In this document: piece after piece, positions 8,986-19,398 of the stretch | Numbering within the stretch: the stretch's first letter is position 1 | Layout: the number at the start of each line of letters is the position of its first letter | Assembly: GCA_025355745.1 (NCBI GenBank) | Contig: JANXZA010000076.1 | Span: 1-35,868 of the forward strand | DNA from: Rhizobacter sp. | Lineage (GTDB): Bacteria > Pseudomonadota > Gammaproteobacteria > Burkholderiales > Burkholderiaceae_C | Direction: 5' to 3' | Length of the DNA stretch: 35,868 bases | Translations under genes and position numbers: made by a program | The notes under the pieces: model-generated | Seen by the model: only the letters and a program-made list of their open reading frames with translations | What the model was told of the DNA's origin: nothing | Database searches by the model: none

Positions 8986-11153
8986 TCAAGCCGCCAACTT
9001 CGACAAATCGGCCACCCGGTTCATCGCGGCGTGCAGCCCGGCCAGCAGGCCGAGGCGGTTCGCACGCAGCGCCGGGTCGTCGGCGTTGACCATCACGCTG
9101 TCGAAGAAGGCATCGACCGGAGCCCGCAAGGCCGCCAGGGCTTGCAGCGATGCGGCGTAGTCGCCTTGGTCGAATGCGGCGTCGGCGATGGTCTGCACAT
9201 CGAGCAGCGCGGCGAACAAGGCCGCCTCGGCAAGCTCGGTCAGCAACTCGACGTTGACATGCGTTGCCACCGCGCCCTCGGCCTTCTTCAGGATGTTGCC
9301 CACCCGCTTGTTGGCCGCTGCGAGCGCCGCCGCTTCGGGCAGCAGCGCGAAGGCGCGAACGGCCGCGAGGCGGGCCGTCACGTCGGCAAGTCGCGCCGGG
9401 CGCAGCGACAGCACCGCATCGACCTCCTGCGCGCTGAAGCCCTGCTCGCGCAGGCTGCCGGCGACGCGCTCGTAGATGAAGTCGAGCAGCGCCGCGCTCG
9501 GGTCCTTGATGGCGGCACCGAAGGCCGGCAGGGCCAACGCGATGAGGCGGTCGAGGCCGATCGCAACGTCGCGCTCGATCAGCATGCGGATCACGCCGAG
9601 CGCATGGCGCCGCAACGCGAACGGGTCCTTGTCGCCGGTGGGCAGTTGACCGATGCCGAACAGCCCGACCAGCGTCTCCAGCTTGTCAGCCAAAGCGACG
9701 ATCAAGCCGGCCTTTCCGCGCGGCAGATCGTCACCGGCGAAGCGCGGTTTGTAGTGGTCTTCGATGGCCTGCGCGACGGCTTCGCTCTCACCATCGTGGC
9801 GCGCGTAGTAGCCGCCCATCACGCCCTGCAGCTCGGGGAATTCGCCGACCATGTCGGTCAGCAGATCGGTCTTCGCGAGCAGCGCGGCGCGGTCCACATC
9901 ATCAGTGATCCGCTCCTGCGGCTCTTGCGCACAGGCCTGTTCGGCGATGCCCCTGGCAATGGCGCGCACCCGCAGCACGCGCTCGCCCTGGGTGCCAAGC
10001 TTGCCGTGATAAACCACCTTGTCGAGCGCCGCGACGCGCGACGCCAACGTCTTCCTGCGGTCCTGATCGAAGAAGAATTTCGCGTCGGCAAGCCGAGGCC
10101 GCACGACCCGCTCATTGCCTTCGATGACCCGGCTCGGGTCGGCCGGCGTAATGTTGCTGACCACCAGGAACCTGTTCGTCAAGCTGCCGGCCGCATCAAG
10201 AAGCGGGAAGTACTTCTGGTTCGCCTTCATCGTCAGGATCAGGCACTCGGGCGGCACTTCGAGAAAGGCTTCCTCGAAGCGGCACAGCAGCACGTTTGGG
10301 CGCTCGACCAGCGCCGTCACTTCATCGAGCAAGGCCGCGTCGTTGATCGGCACCAGGCCTTCGGCCGACGCTGCCGCCTGCAACTGGCGCGCGATCATGC
10401 CGTGGCGCTTCGCAAAGCTGGCGAACACCGCGCCCTGCGTTTCGAGTTGCTCGGCGTAGTGGTCGGCGTGTTGCAGCACGACCGGGTCGAGGCTCGCTTC
10501 GAAACGGTGGCCGTGGGTCTCGCGGCGGGCTTCGAGGCCGAGGGCATGCACCGGCACCAAGTCGGCGCCGAACAGCGCCACCAGGCCGTGCGCGGGCCGC
10601 ACGAAGTTCACGCTGGTCCAGCCATCGGCCAACTGGTATTGCATGACCTTCGGGATCGGCAGGTCGGCGAGCGTCTTGTCGAGTGCCTTCTGCAAACCTT
10701 CGGCCAGGGTCGCGCCGGTGACGATGCTGTCGAAGTAAAGCGCGTCGGCTTTGCCGTCCAACTTGCGCGTCAGGTGCTGCATGGCCGACGCATCGGCACC
10801 GACGCTGGCGAGCTTCTTCAACAGCGCTGGCGTGGCTTCGCCGGTGGCGCTCAGGCCGACGCTGACCGGCATCAACTTGTGCGACACGGCCTTGTCGGCC
10901 GCCTGCGCCGCGACCGCGCTGATGTGCGCGGCCAGGCGGCGCGGCGATGCGAACGCGGTCACTGCCGAATGCTCACCGGCCAGCCCCTGCGCCTTCAGGC
11001 TGTCGGCCAGGCCGGCCGCGAACGCCTCGCCTAGCTTCTTCAACGCCTTCGGCGGCAGCTCTTCGACGAACAGTTCGACGAGCAGGTTCTTCGTCACCGG
11101 ATGGCCGGGCGCGGTCAATGGGGTCGGCATCGGTGTCGTCATCGGCGTCGTCA

Positions 11154-11157
<4 letters not shown>
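8986..11157 (-). CDS. glyS: glycyl-tRNA synthetase beta subunit
   Basis: A 723-aa beta chain of the bacterial alpha2beta2 glycyl-tRNA synthetase, needed for tRNA recognition. The conserved N-terminus is [20 protein letters not shown], the middle contains [16 protein letters not shown] and an HD-type segment, and the C-terminal anticodon-binding part has [22 protein letters not shown]. The ATG at 11157 overlaps the glyQ stop (ATGA). A GTG at 11097, just before TKNLLVELF, is closer to the usual family start. The 20 extra residues between them come from a degenerate 12-bp repeat ([16 protein letters not shown]) that supplies several in-phase ATGs. Confidence 0.95.
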
Positions 11158-12083
<926 letters not shown>

Positions 12084-12151
12084 CGGTCGTGGCGGGCGCG
12101 TGGGTGGCATGAATTCGAAGAGGCGCGGGGTGCGGCCCGCCTCGATTCTAT

Positions 12152-13723
12152 TCAGCGCCTGCGCGGCACCGGCGCAGGCGTGTGCATGAGCGTGTGCATG
12201 CGTGCGTGCAGGAGCAGGATCAGCAAGGCCGCAACGAACAGCGGCCACAGGCCGACCTTCGACGCCCACCAAGCGAACGGCGTGAGGCCGGTGCGGCCCT
12301 GCACCTCGGCATCGAGCACGCCTTGCGTGAAGCGCGGCAGGCGGTGCGTGACGCGGCCCTGGTGGTCGATCACGGCGGTGGCGCCGGTGTTGGTGGCACG
12401 CAGCATCGGGCGCTGAAATTCAAGGGTGCGCAGGCGCGAGATTTCGAGGTGCTGGTCGATCGCGACGGTGTCGCCGAACCAGCCGATGTTGCTGATGTTG
12501 GCGAACATCGTCGGCGCTGCGGCTTCGTCCTTGAAGCGCGCCGCGAGCTCTTCGCCGAACAGGTCTTCGTAGCAGATGTTGGCGCCGATGCGCTCGCCCT
12601 GGAAGGCGAACGACGGCGCGCCGACGATGCCGCGGTTGAAGTCGCCGAGCGGGATGTTCATCAACTGCGTGAACCAGTGGAAGCCGAGCGGGATGAACTC
12701 GCCGAAGGGCACGAGGTGGTGTTTGTCGTAGCGGTAGAAGCCGCCCGGCAGCGCAGCACTTGCGGCCGAAATGCCGGCCGCGGAGTTGGTGTAGCCGACT
12801 ACTTCGTCGCCGAGCGGCAGGCCAAGCAGCGCGGCCTGCGGACCACGTTGAAAATGATCGAGCAGGCTCCGCCAGTAGACCGGGTCGAGCTGGCTGGGCA
12901 GCAGCGGGATCACGGTCTCGGGCGCCACCACCAGCGCACCGCGCGCTGCCAGCAATTGCGCGCGCGTCCAGGCCAGCGCCTGCGGCATCTGCGCGAGCGC
13001 GAACTTCTCGTCCTGCGCCACATTGCCTTGCAGCAGGGTCACCTTCAAGGTGCCGCCCGGCTGCGTGAAGTTGACCTGGCCGATCAGCGCCGCGGCGCCG
13101 AGCACGACGGCCAGCGCCGCGAATGGGATCGCGCGGGAACGCATCGAAGGCGTTGCACTTGCGCGCTCCTCGCTGCGCCGAACCAGAACCGGCCACGCGG
13201 CCAGCGACGCCGCGACGAAGCCGATGCCGTACACACCGACCCACGGCGCCAGCGCGGCCAGCGGGCCATCGACATGGGCATAGCCACTGGCCAGCCACGG
13301 GAAGCCGGTGAAGATCACGCCACGCGCCAGCTCGGTCAGCAGCCACAGCGCGGCGAACAGCAGCGCGTCGCGCCAGCCGCAACCCGAGCGCCAGCGCGCA
13401 AACAATGCCAGCGACAGCGCCAGATAGATCGACATGAAGGCACTCAACAGCGCGATGGCCAGCACCGCCAGCGGCGCCGGCAAGCCGCCGTAGCGGTGCA
13501 GGCTGATGTACAGCCACCAGGTGCCCGCCGCCAGCCAGGCCGTGCCGAATGCCAGGCCGAGCGCGGCCGCGCGTCGCGGTGATGCGTGCGAAGCCCGCCA
13601 GGTCAGCCACGCGACGATCAGCATCTGCAACCACCAGGCCTGGGTGTGGACGAACGGCAGGCTGTGGGCCGCGCCGAATGCGGCGGCCAGCAGCAGATCA
13701 AGCGCCCGGAAAGCGGGCTTCAA
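12152..13723 (-). CDS. lnt: apolipoprotein N-acyltransferase
   Basis: A 523-aa inner-membrane enzyme that adds the third acyl chain to the N-terminal cysteine of lipoproteins. The N-terminal half has about six membrane segments (between residues 8 and 220), followed by a periplasmic nitrilase domain and a last membrane helix (about 490-510). The Glu-Lys-Cys triad is visible: Glu269 in VAPETVIP, Lys334 in [11 protein letters not shown] and Cys384 in [10 protein letters not shown]. The E. coli residues are 267, 335 and 387. The ATG overlaps the corC stop (ATGA), the common corC-lnt pairing. Confidence 0.95.
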   Translation of the reverse strand: MKPAFRALDLLLAAAFGAAHSLPFVHTQAWWLQMLIVAWLTWRASHASPRRAAALGLAFGTAWLAAGTWWLYISLHRYGGLPAPLAVLAIALLSAFMSIYLALSLALFARWRSGCGWRDALLFAALWLLTELARGVIFTGFPWLASGYAHVDGPLAALAPWVGVYGIGFVAASLAAWPVLVRRSEERASATPSMRSRAIPFAALAVVLGAAALIGQVNFTQPGGTLKVTLLQGNVAQDEKFALAQMPQALAWTRAQLLAARGALVVAPETVIPLLPSQLDPVYWRSLLDHFQRGPQAALLGLPLGDEVVGYTNSAAGISAASAALPGGFYRYDKHHLVPFGEFIPLGFHWFTQLMNIPLGDFNRGIVGAPSFAFQGERIGANICYEDLFGEELAARFKDEAAAPTMFANISNIGWFGDTVAIDQHLEISRLRTLEFQRPMLRATNTGATAVIDHQGRVTHRLPRFTQGVLDAEVQGRTGLTPFAWWASKVGLWPLFVAALLILLLHARMHTLMHTPAPVPRRR

Positions 13724-14616
13724 GCGCCTTCCGCGCTGCTGCTGGCCGGCGCCGCGCGCGTCACCTTGAACCAGCGCACCGCACCGCCGCGGGTCAGCAT
13801 CACCGTGAACACCAGTTCGCCGACCTCGACCGCCTCACCGCGCCGGGGCACGCGGCCCAGCTCGTGCGCGACCAGTCCGCCGATGGTGTCGAACACGTCG
13901 GTCGGCAAGGCGGTGGCGAAGGCGCCGTTGACGGCGCCGATCTCGACATCGCCGGCCACCCGCTGGCTGCCGTCGGCCAGGGTGTAGATGCCCGATTCGC
14001 CGTCTTCGTCATCGAACTCGTCTTCGATCTCGCCGACGATTTCTTCCAGCACGTCCTCGATCGTGATCAGCCCGGCGGTGGTGCCGAACTCGTCGATGAC
14101 GATCGCCAGGTGATTGCGGTTGGCGCGGAAGTCGCGCAGCAACTCGTTCAGGCCTTTCGATTCCGGCACGAACACCGCCGGGCGCAGCAAGGTGCGCAGA
14201 TTCAGGTCCGGGGAGCGCTGCAGCTTCAGCAGGTCTTTCGCCATCAAGGTGCCGATGACGTTGTCGCGCTGGCCCTCGAACACCGGGAAGCGCGAATGGC
14301 CGGTGTCGATCACGACGTGCAGCAGGTCGTCGTATTCGGCATCGATGTCGAGCAGGTCCATGCGGCGGGTCGCCACCATCACGTCGCCGGCGGTCATGTC
14401 GGCCATCCGGATCACGCCTTCGAGCATCATGCGCGACTCAGGCGCGATCAGCTCCTTGTGTTCGGCGTCGGCCAGGGACTCGATCAGCTGGTCGCGCGAG
14501 TCGGGGCCCGGGGCCACCAGTTCGACCAGTTTGCGGAACAGCGTGCGGCGTTCTGCCGGCGGCGCGTGGTGCCGGTCGCCCCCGCGTTGGGGGCGGCCGG
14601 AATGGGGTTCGGACAT
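13720..14616 (-). CDS. corC: CorC/HlyC-family CBS-domain protein (magnesium/cobalt efflux)
   Basis: A 298-aa cytosolic protein. Two CBS domains cover about residues 65-190 (AGDVMVATRRMDLLDID, SRFPVFEGQRDNVIGTLMAKDLL, HLAIVIDEFGTTAGLITIEDVLEEIVGEIEDE). A C-terminal CorC/HlyC domain follows (FDTIGGLVAHELGRVPRRGE). There is no membrane DUF21 domain, so it is the short CorC form rather than a full CNNM-like transporter. The first ATG at 14733 would add residues unlike the family, so I chose the one at 14616, which begins MSEPHSGRP. It heads the nine-gene leftward train and is divergent from the CobW gene across 202 bp. Confidence 0.9.
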   Translation of the reverse strand: MSEPHSGRPQRGGDRHHAPPAERRTLFRKLVELVAPGPDSRDQLIESLADAEHKELIAPESRMMLEGVIRMADMTAGDVMVATRRMDLLDIDAEYDDLLHVVIDTGHSRFPVFEGQRDNVIGTLMAKDLLKLQRSPDLNLRTLLRPAVFVPESKGLNELLRDFRANRNHLAIVIDEFGTTAGLITIEDVLEEIVGEIEDEFDDEDGESGIYTLADGSQRVAGDVEIGAVNGAFATALPTDVFDTIGGLVAHELGRVPRRGEAVEVGELVFTVMLTRGGAVRWFKVTRAAPASSSAEGA

Positions 14617-14818
14617 CGCGCGTCGGGCGGGAAGCTCAGGTCGTGCAAGCTTACCTGATGCGGATGCTGCGGCTTTCAGCAAATGGCGCCCGTCGCCCGG
14701 GCACCGCCTTGACACATCTGCTACCTTGAACAAGCCGCTGCCAACCTCATATGCTGGCGCTCGGTGTTGGACGACCCCGCCCCACTTCTTTCAAGGCAGA
14801 CCTTCAAGGCAGACCCTC

Positions 14819-15889
14819 ATGGCACTCATCCCCGCAACCATCGTCACCGGCTTTCTCGGCTCGGGCAAGACCACCTTGCTGAAGCGCGTGCTGACCGAAG
14901 CCCACGGCCAGAAGATCGCCGTGATCGAAAACGAGTTCGGCGAAGAGAACATCGACAACGAGATCCTGGTGCAGGACCGCACCGAACAGATCATCCAGCT
15001 CAACAACGGCTGTGTCTGCTGTTCGATCCGCGAAGACCTGCGCACCACACTGGCCGACCTGGCCGAGAAGCGCCGCAAGGGTGAGCTGCACTTCGACCGC
15101 GTGGTGATCGAGACCACCGGCCTGGCCGACCCCGGCCCGGTGGCGCAGACCTTCTTCATGGACGACGAGATCGCCGAGAGCTACCTGCTCGACTCGATCC
15201 TGACGCTGGTCGATGCAGTCCACGCCGACCAGCAACTCGACCAGCGCCAGGAGGCGCGCCGCCAGATCGGCTTTGCCGACCAGATCTTCATCAGCAAGAC
15301 CGACCTGGTCGACGACGCCAAGGTCGAGGCGCTGATCCACCGCATCAAGCACATGAACCCGCGTGCGCCGCAGACGCGGGTGAACTTCGGCAAGGTGCCG
15401 CTGGCCGATGTGTTCGACCTTCGCGGCTTCAACCTGAACGCCAAGCTCGACATCGACCCCGAGTTCCTGAACGCCGGCGACGCGCATGGGCTGCATGACC
15501 ACGATCACGATCACCACGATCACGACAGTCATGAGGGTCACGACCATAAGCCCGGCGAAGCCTGCGACCACCCGCATCACCACGCCCACGACGACGACGT
15601 GAAGTCGTTCGTGTTCCGCTCCGACAAGGCCTTCTCGCCGGCCCGGCTCGAAGACTTCCTCGGCTCCATCGTCCAGGTCTACGGGCCGAAGATGCTGCGC
15701 TACAAGGGGGTGCTGCACATGAAAGGCAGCGACCGCAAGGTCATCTTCCAGGGCGTGCACCAGTTGATGGGCAGCGACCTGGGCCCGAAATGGGCGCCCG
15801 GCGAGAAGAAGGGCAGCAAGATGGTTTTCATCGGCATCGACCTGCCGCGCGACATTTTTTTGCAGGGCCTGGAAGCGTGTCTGGCATGA
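14819..15889 (+). CDS. CobW/COG0523-family GTP-binding metallochaperone
   Basis: A 356-aa G3E GTPase. It has the Walker A loop GFLGSGKT (11-18), the metal-binding CVCC motif (Cys65, Cys67, Cys68) in LNNGCVCCSI, an ETTGLADPGP switch and an SKTDL base motif. A histidine/aspartate-rich stretch (about 223-262) is a probable Zn or Co reservoir, followed by the CobW C-terminal domain. Members insert or deliver metals, often zinc, to client proteins. The frame is open for 700 bases upstream, antisense to corC; the ATG at 14819 directly begins the GTPase domain. The next gene encodes a DksA with one zinc-finger cysteine, an arrangement that recalls zinc-limitation COG0523/DksA2 loci. No obvious Zur box was seen upstream. 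Confidence 0.9.
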   Translation: MALIPATIVTGFLGSGKTTLLKRVLTEAHGQKIAVIENEFGEENIDNEILVQDRTEQIIQLNNGCVCCSIREDLRTTLADLAEKRRKGELHFDRVVIETTGLADPGPVAQTFFMDDEIAESYLLDSILTLVDAVHADQQLDQRQEARRQIGFADQIFISKTDLVDDAKVEALIHRIKHMNPRAPQTRVNFGKVPLADVFDLRGFNLNAKLDIDPEFLNAGDAHGLHDHDHDHHDHDSHEGHDHKPGEACDHPHHHAHDDDVKSFVFRSDKAFSPARLEDFLGSIVQVYGPKMLRYKGVLHMKGSDRKVIFQGVHQLMGSDLGPKWAPGEKKGSKMVFIGIDLPRDIFLQGLEACLA

Positions 15890-16004
15890 CGCGCACGAAC
15901 GCCAATTTCGTGCCGCATGCACGCCGCACCGGTGGCTACAATCCGCCGCTGCCTGAATGTGCCCTCTCTGTGAGGGTATAACCGGCGATGCGAGGAGAAC
16001 TCCC

Positions 16005-17015
16005 GTGACCAAGACACCGGCCCCCAAAGCGCCCGCCAAAACGCTCGCTGCCAGCAAGCCGGCCCCTGCGGTGAAAGCGGCGGCGCCCAGGGCCAAGGCG
16101 GTGGCCGGCAAGGCGGCCTCGAAGCCTGCCCCCACGGCGCCTGTCAAGGCCAAGCCTGCCAAGCCTGCCAAACCTGCCACACCTGCTTCAGCGGCGAAGC
16201 CGGTGGCGGCCAGGCCGATGCCTGCCAAGCCGGTGAAAGCTGCTGTACCCGCACCTGCACCCGTACCCGCACGCCCTCGACCGGCGCCTGCGGCTCACAC
16301 CGCGACCCCCAAGGCCGCGGCTGCCCACCCTGCCCCCCCAATGAAACCAGCGCCCACGCCACCCATCACCATCTCCCCGCCGCCAGCACCCGTGCCGCCC
16401 CCGAAGAAGTTGTCGCGCACCGCCGCGAAGTACGCGGCACCCGCCGTGCAGGCGCCGCTGCCGCCGCCCACATCGCGCTTCGCTGACCGCTTCGCGCCGC
16501 CGCGACCGCCAACGCGGCAGATGAACAACCTCGAACTCGACACCCCGCGCCACGCCCACAAGTCCGACCCGAAGCTCGTCAACGCCTGGAAGACCAAGAC
16601 CGGCCGCGAACTCACCGAGCCGGAGATCCTGGCGATGCCCGACGCCGAGTACATGAACGACAAGCAGCTCGAGTTCTTCCGTCTGCGGCTGCAGACCTTG
16701 AAGGACGACCTGCTCAGCAACGCCGGTGAAACCACCGAGCACCTGCGCGAAGACACCTCCATCGTGCCCGACCCGGCCGACCGCGCCACCATTGAAGAGG
16801 AACATGCCCTCGAGCTTCGCACGCGCGACCGCGAGCGCAAGCTGCTGAAGAAGATTTCCCAATCGCTGTCGCGCCTGGACACTGGCGAATACGGCTTCTG
16901 CGACGAGACCGGCGAGCCGATCGGCCTGGGCCGCTTGATCGCGAGGCCCACCGCTACGCTGTCGCTCGAGGCCCAACAGCGCCGCGAACTCAAGCAGAAG
17001 ATGTTCGGCGATTGA
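16005..17015 (+). CDS. dksA: DksA/TraR-family RNA polymerase-binding protein with a long Ala/Pro/Lys-rich N-terminus
   Basis: A 336-aa protein. The C-terminal 165 residues match DksA, which binds the RNA polymerase secondary channel and works with ppGpp: a coiled coil (about 220-290, LQTLKDDLLSNAGETTEHLRE to LKKISQSLSRLDTGEYG), then the zinc-finger region GFCDETGEPIGLGRLIARPTATLSLEAQ. Only one of the four zinc cysteines remains, so it may not need zinc. The first 172 residues are low-complexity (KPAKPAKPATPA-like), like histone H1-type tails. The GTG at 16005 was chosen because AGGAGA sits 7 bases upstream; an internal ATG at 16521 would give a tail-less form of about 164 aa. Confidence 0.88.
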   Translation: MTKTPAPKAPAKTLAASKPAPAVKAAAPRAKAVAGKAASKPAPTAPVKAKPAKPAKPATPASAAKPVAARPMPAKPVKAAVPAPAPVPARPRPAPAAHTATPKAAAAHPAPPMKPAPTPPITISPPPAPVPPPKKLSRTAAKYAAPAVQAPLPPPTSRFADRFAPPRPPTRQMNNLELDTPRHAHKSDPKLVNAWKTKTGRELTEPEILAMPDAEYMNDKQLEFFRLRLQTLKDDLLSNAGETTEHLREDTSIVPDPADRATIEEEHALELRTRDRERKLLKKISQSLSRLDTGEYGFCDETGEPIGLGRLIARPTATLSLEAQQRRELKQKMFGD

Positions 17016-17077
17016 CCTTTCGGCCGGCCCCTGCGGTTCGACCGCACGCCGGCCCTGCGCTTCAACGAGCCCCCAGG

Positions 17078-18799
17078 ATGTCGGAACCCAAAGACACGAC
17101 GAGTTTCTTTCGCAAGGTCGTCAAGTTCGTGGCCAACCCCACCACGGAGTGGGCGGAGATCGGCACGCCGCCCGAAGAAGCGCGCGAGACCGAATACGCC
17201 AAGGGCGAACTGAAGGCGATGATCGAGCGCAAGCGGCGCAACGACTTCGTCCGCAAGCGCGAGTTCGACATGCTGCGCAAGGTGCGCCGCGAAGGCCTGA
17301 CCAGCGAGCAGCTTGCCGCGCTCGGCGGCTCGTCCCGGCTCGACGACTCGGAAGCCCGCGTGGCCGACAGCGGCGCCCGCCCCGACAGCGGCGTGAAGGC
17401 GAAGATCGACGAGATCGAACAGCAGATGGTGGGCGACACCTATGCCGGTGCCGGCCCGGGCGCCATGCGCCGCTCGCCGGATTTCTACAACGCGCCGACC
17501 GAACCGGCGGCCATGAGCCTGACGCCTTCGCGCGCGGCCGGCTTGGCGCCCACTGAAGGCGGCCGGGTCGAAAAAACCCTGGCCGTTCGCGCCAGGGAAG
17601 CCACGCTCGGCGCCAGTTCGGCCGTCGTGATGAGCGCCGGCATGTCGCCCTTGACGTCGATCAAGATCGACGCCGCATCGGCCGACTTCGCGCATGCCTT
17701 CACTGCCGAACTCGGCGACGTCGCGCACGACCCCGAACTCGACGAGGCGGTGATCGCCTTCGCCAATGCCGACTTCGAGCAGTGCGAGCAGGCCGTGATC
17801 ACGCTCACCGCCGCCAGCGGCGCGCGCGCCCAGCACGCCGAAACCTGGCTGGTGCTGTTCGACCTGTACCGCGCCATCGGCCAGCAGCACAAGTTCGAGA
17901 GCCTGGCGCTCGACTATGCCCAGCAGTTCGGCTGGTCGGCGCCGCAGTGGTTTTCGATGCCCAAGCTGGTGGCCGAGGCGGCGAGCGACGAGCGGCCCAG
18001 CACGCCGCGCATCGAAGGTCAGGTGGGTTGGGTCTGCCCGGAGCATGTCGATGCCGAAGAGGTCGCGGTGCTGGCGTCGCTGTCCTTGCAGATGCCCTTG
18101 CCATGGGTGTTCGACTGGGCCGGTCTGCGCAGCATCGATGCCGAGGCTTGCGCGCGCCTCAGCGAGCTGTTCCGCCGCTGGATACCGCAGCGCCTGGACA
18201 TGCGCTGGCTTGGCGGCGAGCGCCTTTTCAGCGTGCTGCAAGACGCCGCGCCGAACGGCGTGCGCGATGCCGACCCGGCATTCTGGCAAGTGCGACTCGA
18301 CGCCTTGCGCATGGCAAACCGCCCCGACCAGTTCGACGAAGCCGCGATCGACTACTGCGTCACCTATGAGGTCTCGCCGCCGTCGTGGGAAGCAGCGCGC
18401 TGCGAGGTGCGTGTGAGCGGTGCCGGCGCCAGCACCTCGACACCGCCGCTGTCGATGGTCAGCGATGTGTCCACCAGCTTCCTCGAATCGCGCCTGACCG
18501 AAGACACCAGCCTGGTTCAGGTCGGCAGCGTCGAACTGTCGGGCCAGCTGGTCGGCGACATCGGCGCCACGTTGAAAAAGATGGACGCCGAACTCGGCGC
18601 GGCCAGCATGATCAATGTGTCGTGCGCGAAGTTGATCCGGGTTGATTTCATCGCCGCCGGTGACCTGCTGAACTGGGTGCTGGCGCGGCGCGCCGAGAAC
18701 CGCAGCGTTGCCTTCGTCGATGCGCACCGCATGGTCGCGCTGTTCTTCGGCGCGATGGGCATCAACGAGCACGCCCGGGTCAAGGTCCGGAACATCTAG
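17078..18799 (+). CDS. STAS-domain protein of unknown function
   Basis: A 573-aa cytosolic protein. The N-terminal 90 residues are basic and charged (FFRKVVKFVANPTTEWAEI, then repeated KRR/RKRE helices). A low-complexity linker (100-180) follows. The middle (about 320-400) has an anti-sigma-antagonist-like fold with WVFDWAGLRSIDAEACARLSELFRRW. The end (about 470-573) is a second STAS-like domain containing QLVGDIGATLKKMDAELG and INVSCAKLIRVDFIAAGDLLNW. No clear phosphorylated serine of the SpoIIAA type is evident. It lies between dksA and hslV, an arrangement I recall from other Burkholderiales; its role is unknown. The ATG at 17078 has a weak agg upstream. Confidence 0.75.
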   Translation: MSEPKDTTSFFRKVVKFVANPTTEWAEIGTPPEEARETEYAKGELKAMIERKRRNDFVRKREFDMLRKVRREGLTSEQLAALGGSSRLDDSEARVADSGARPDSGVKAKIDEIEQQMVGDTYAGAGPGAMRRSPDFYNAPTEPAAMSLTPSRAAGLAPTEGGRVEKTLAVRAREATLGASSAVVMSAGMSPLTSIKIDAASADFAHAFTAELGDVAHDPELDEAVIAFANADFEQCEQAVITLTAASGARAQHAETWLVLFDLYRAIGQQHKFESLALDYAQQFGWSAPQWFSMPKLVAEAASDERPSTPRIEGQVGWVCPEHVDAEEVAVLASLSLQMPLPWVFDWAGLRSIDAEACARLSELFRRWIPQRLDMRWLGGERLFSVLQDAAPNGVRDADPAFWQVRLDALRMANRPDQFDEAAIDYCVTYEVSPPSWEAARCEVRVSGAGASTSTPPLSMVSDVSTSFLESRLTEDTSLVQVGSVELSGQLVGDIGATLKKMDAELGAASMINVSCAKLIRVDFIAAGDLLNWVLARRAENRSVAFVDAHRMVALFFGAMGINEHARVKVRNI

Positions 18800-18861
18800 A
18801 TCCGCAGCGTCCTCAAGACGCAAGCGCTTGAAAGAGCGCCTACTGCATCAATCTTCCCGAC

Positions 18862-19398
18862 ATGGAAAACTTTCACGGCACGACCATCCTGAGCGTGCGC
18901 CGAGGCAGCCTCGTGGCGCTTGGCGGCGACGGCCAGGTGACGCTCGGCACCATCGTCATCAAGTCGTCGGCGCGCAAGGTGCGCAAGCTGCACCGCGACC
19001 AGGTGCTGGCCGGTTTCGCGGGCGCCACGGCCGATGCCTTCACCTTGTTCGAGCGCTTCGAGGCCAAGCTCGAAAAGCATCAAGGGCACCTGGTGCGCGC
19101 GGCCATCGAGCTGACCAAGGACTGGCGCACCGACCGCGTGCTGCGCCGCCTGGAAGCCATGCTCGCGGTCGCCGACCGCGAGGCCTCGCTCATCATCACC
19201 GGCAACGGCGATGTGCTGGAGCCCGAGCACGGAATCGTCTCGATCGGCTCGGGCGGCGCCTATGCGCATGCAGCGGCGCGCGGCCTGCTCGCGAACACCG
19301 AACTCTCGGCCTACGACGTGGTGAAAAAGTCGCTCGAAATTGCCGGCGAGCTGTGCATCTACACGAACCAGAATCACATCATCGAGACGCTTGAATGA
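18862..19398 (+). CDS. hslV: HslV, proteolytic subunit of the HslUV (ClpYQ) protease
   Basis: A 178-aa threonine peptidase that forms the double hexamer of the heat-shock HslUV protease. The sequence starts MENFHG then TTILSVRRG, so removal of six residues would expose Thr7 as the catalytic N-terminal threonine. [23 protein letters not shown] carries the conserved core Lys and Gly-Asp. [17 protein letters not shown] near the end is the sodium-binding region. The stop overlaps the hslU ATG (ATGA), which fits expression of both subunits in a fixed ratio. Confidence 0.95.
   Translation: MENFHGTTILSVRRGSLVALGGDGQVTLGTIVIKSSARKVRKLHRDQVLAGFAGATADAFTLFERFEAKLEKHQGHLVRAAIELTKDWRTDRVLRRLEAMLAVADREASLIITGNGDVLEPEHGIVSIGSGGAYAHAAARGLLANTELSAYDVVKKSLEIAGELCIYTNQNHIIETLE

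Noticed and set aside
12084-12272. N-terminal extension of glyQ with His/Ala repeats (to 12272)
   Set aside because: It overlaps lnt coding sequence, lacks a ribosome site, and the conserved GlyQ start is at 12083.
14617-14818. Zur box or riboswitch ahead of the CobW gene
   Set aside because: No AT-rich palindrome of the Zur type or conserved riboswitch core was seen; a TTGACA near 14711 lacks a matching -10.
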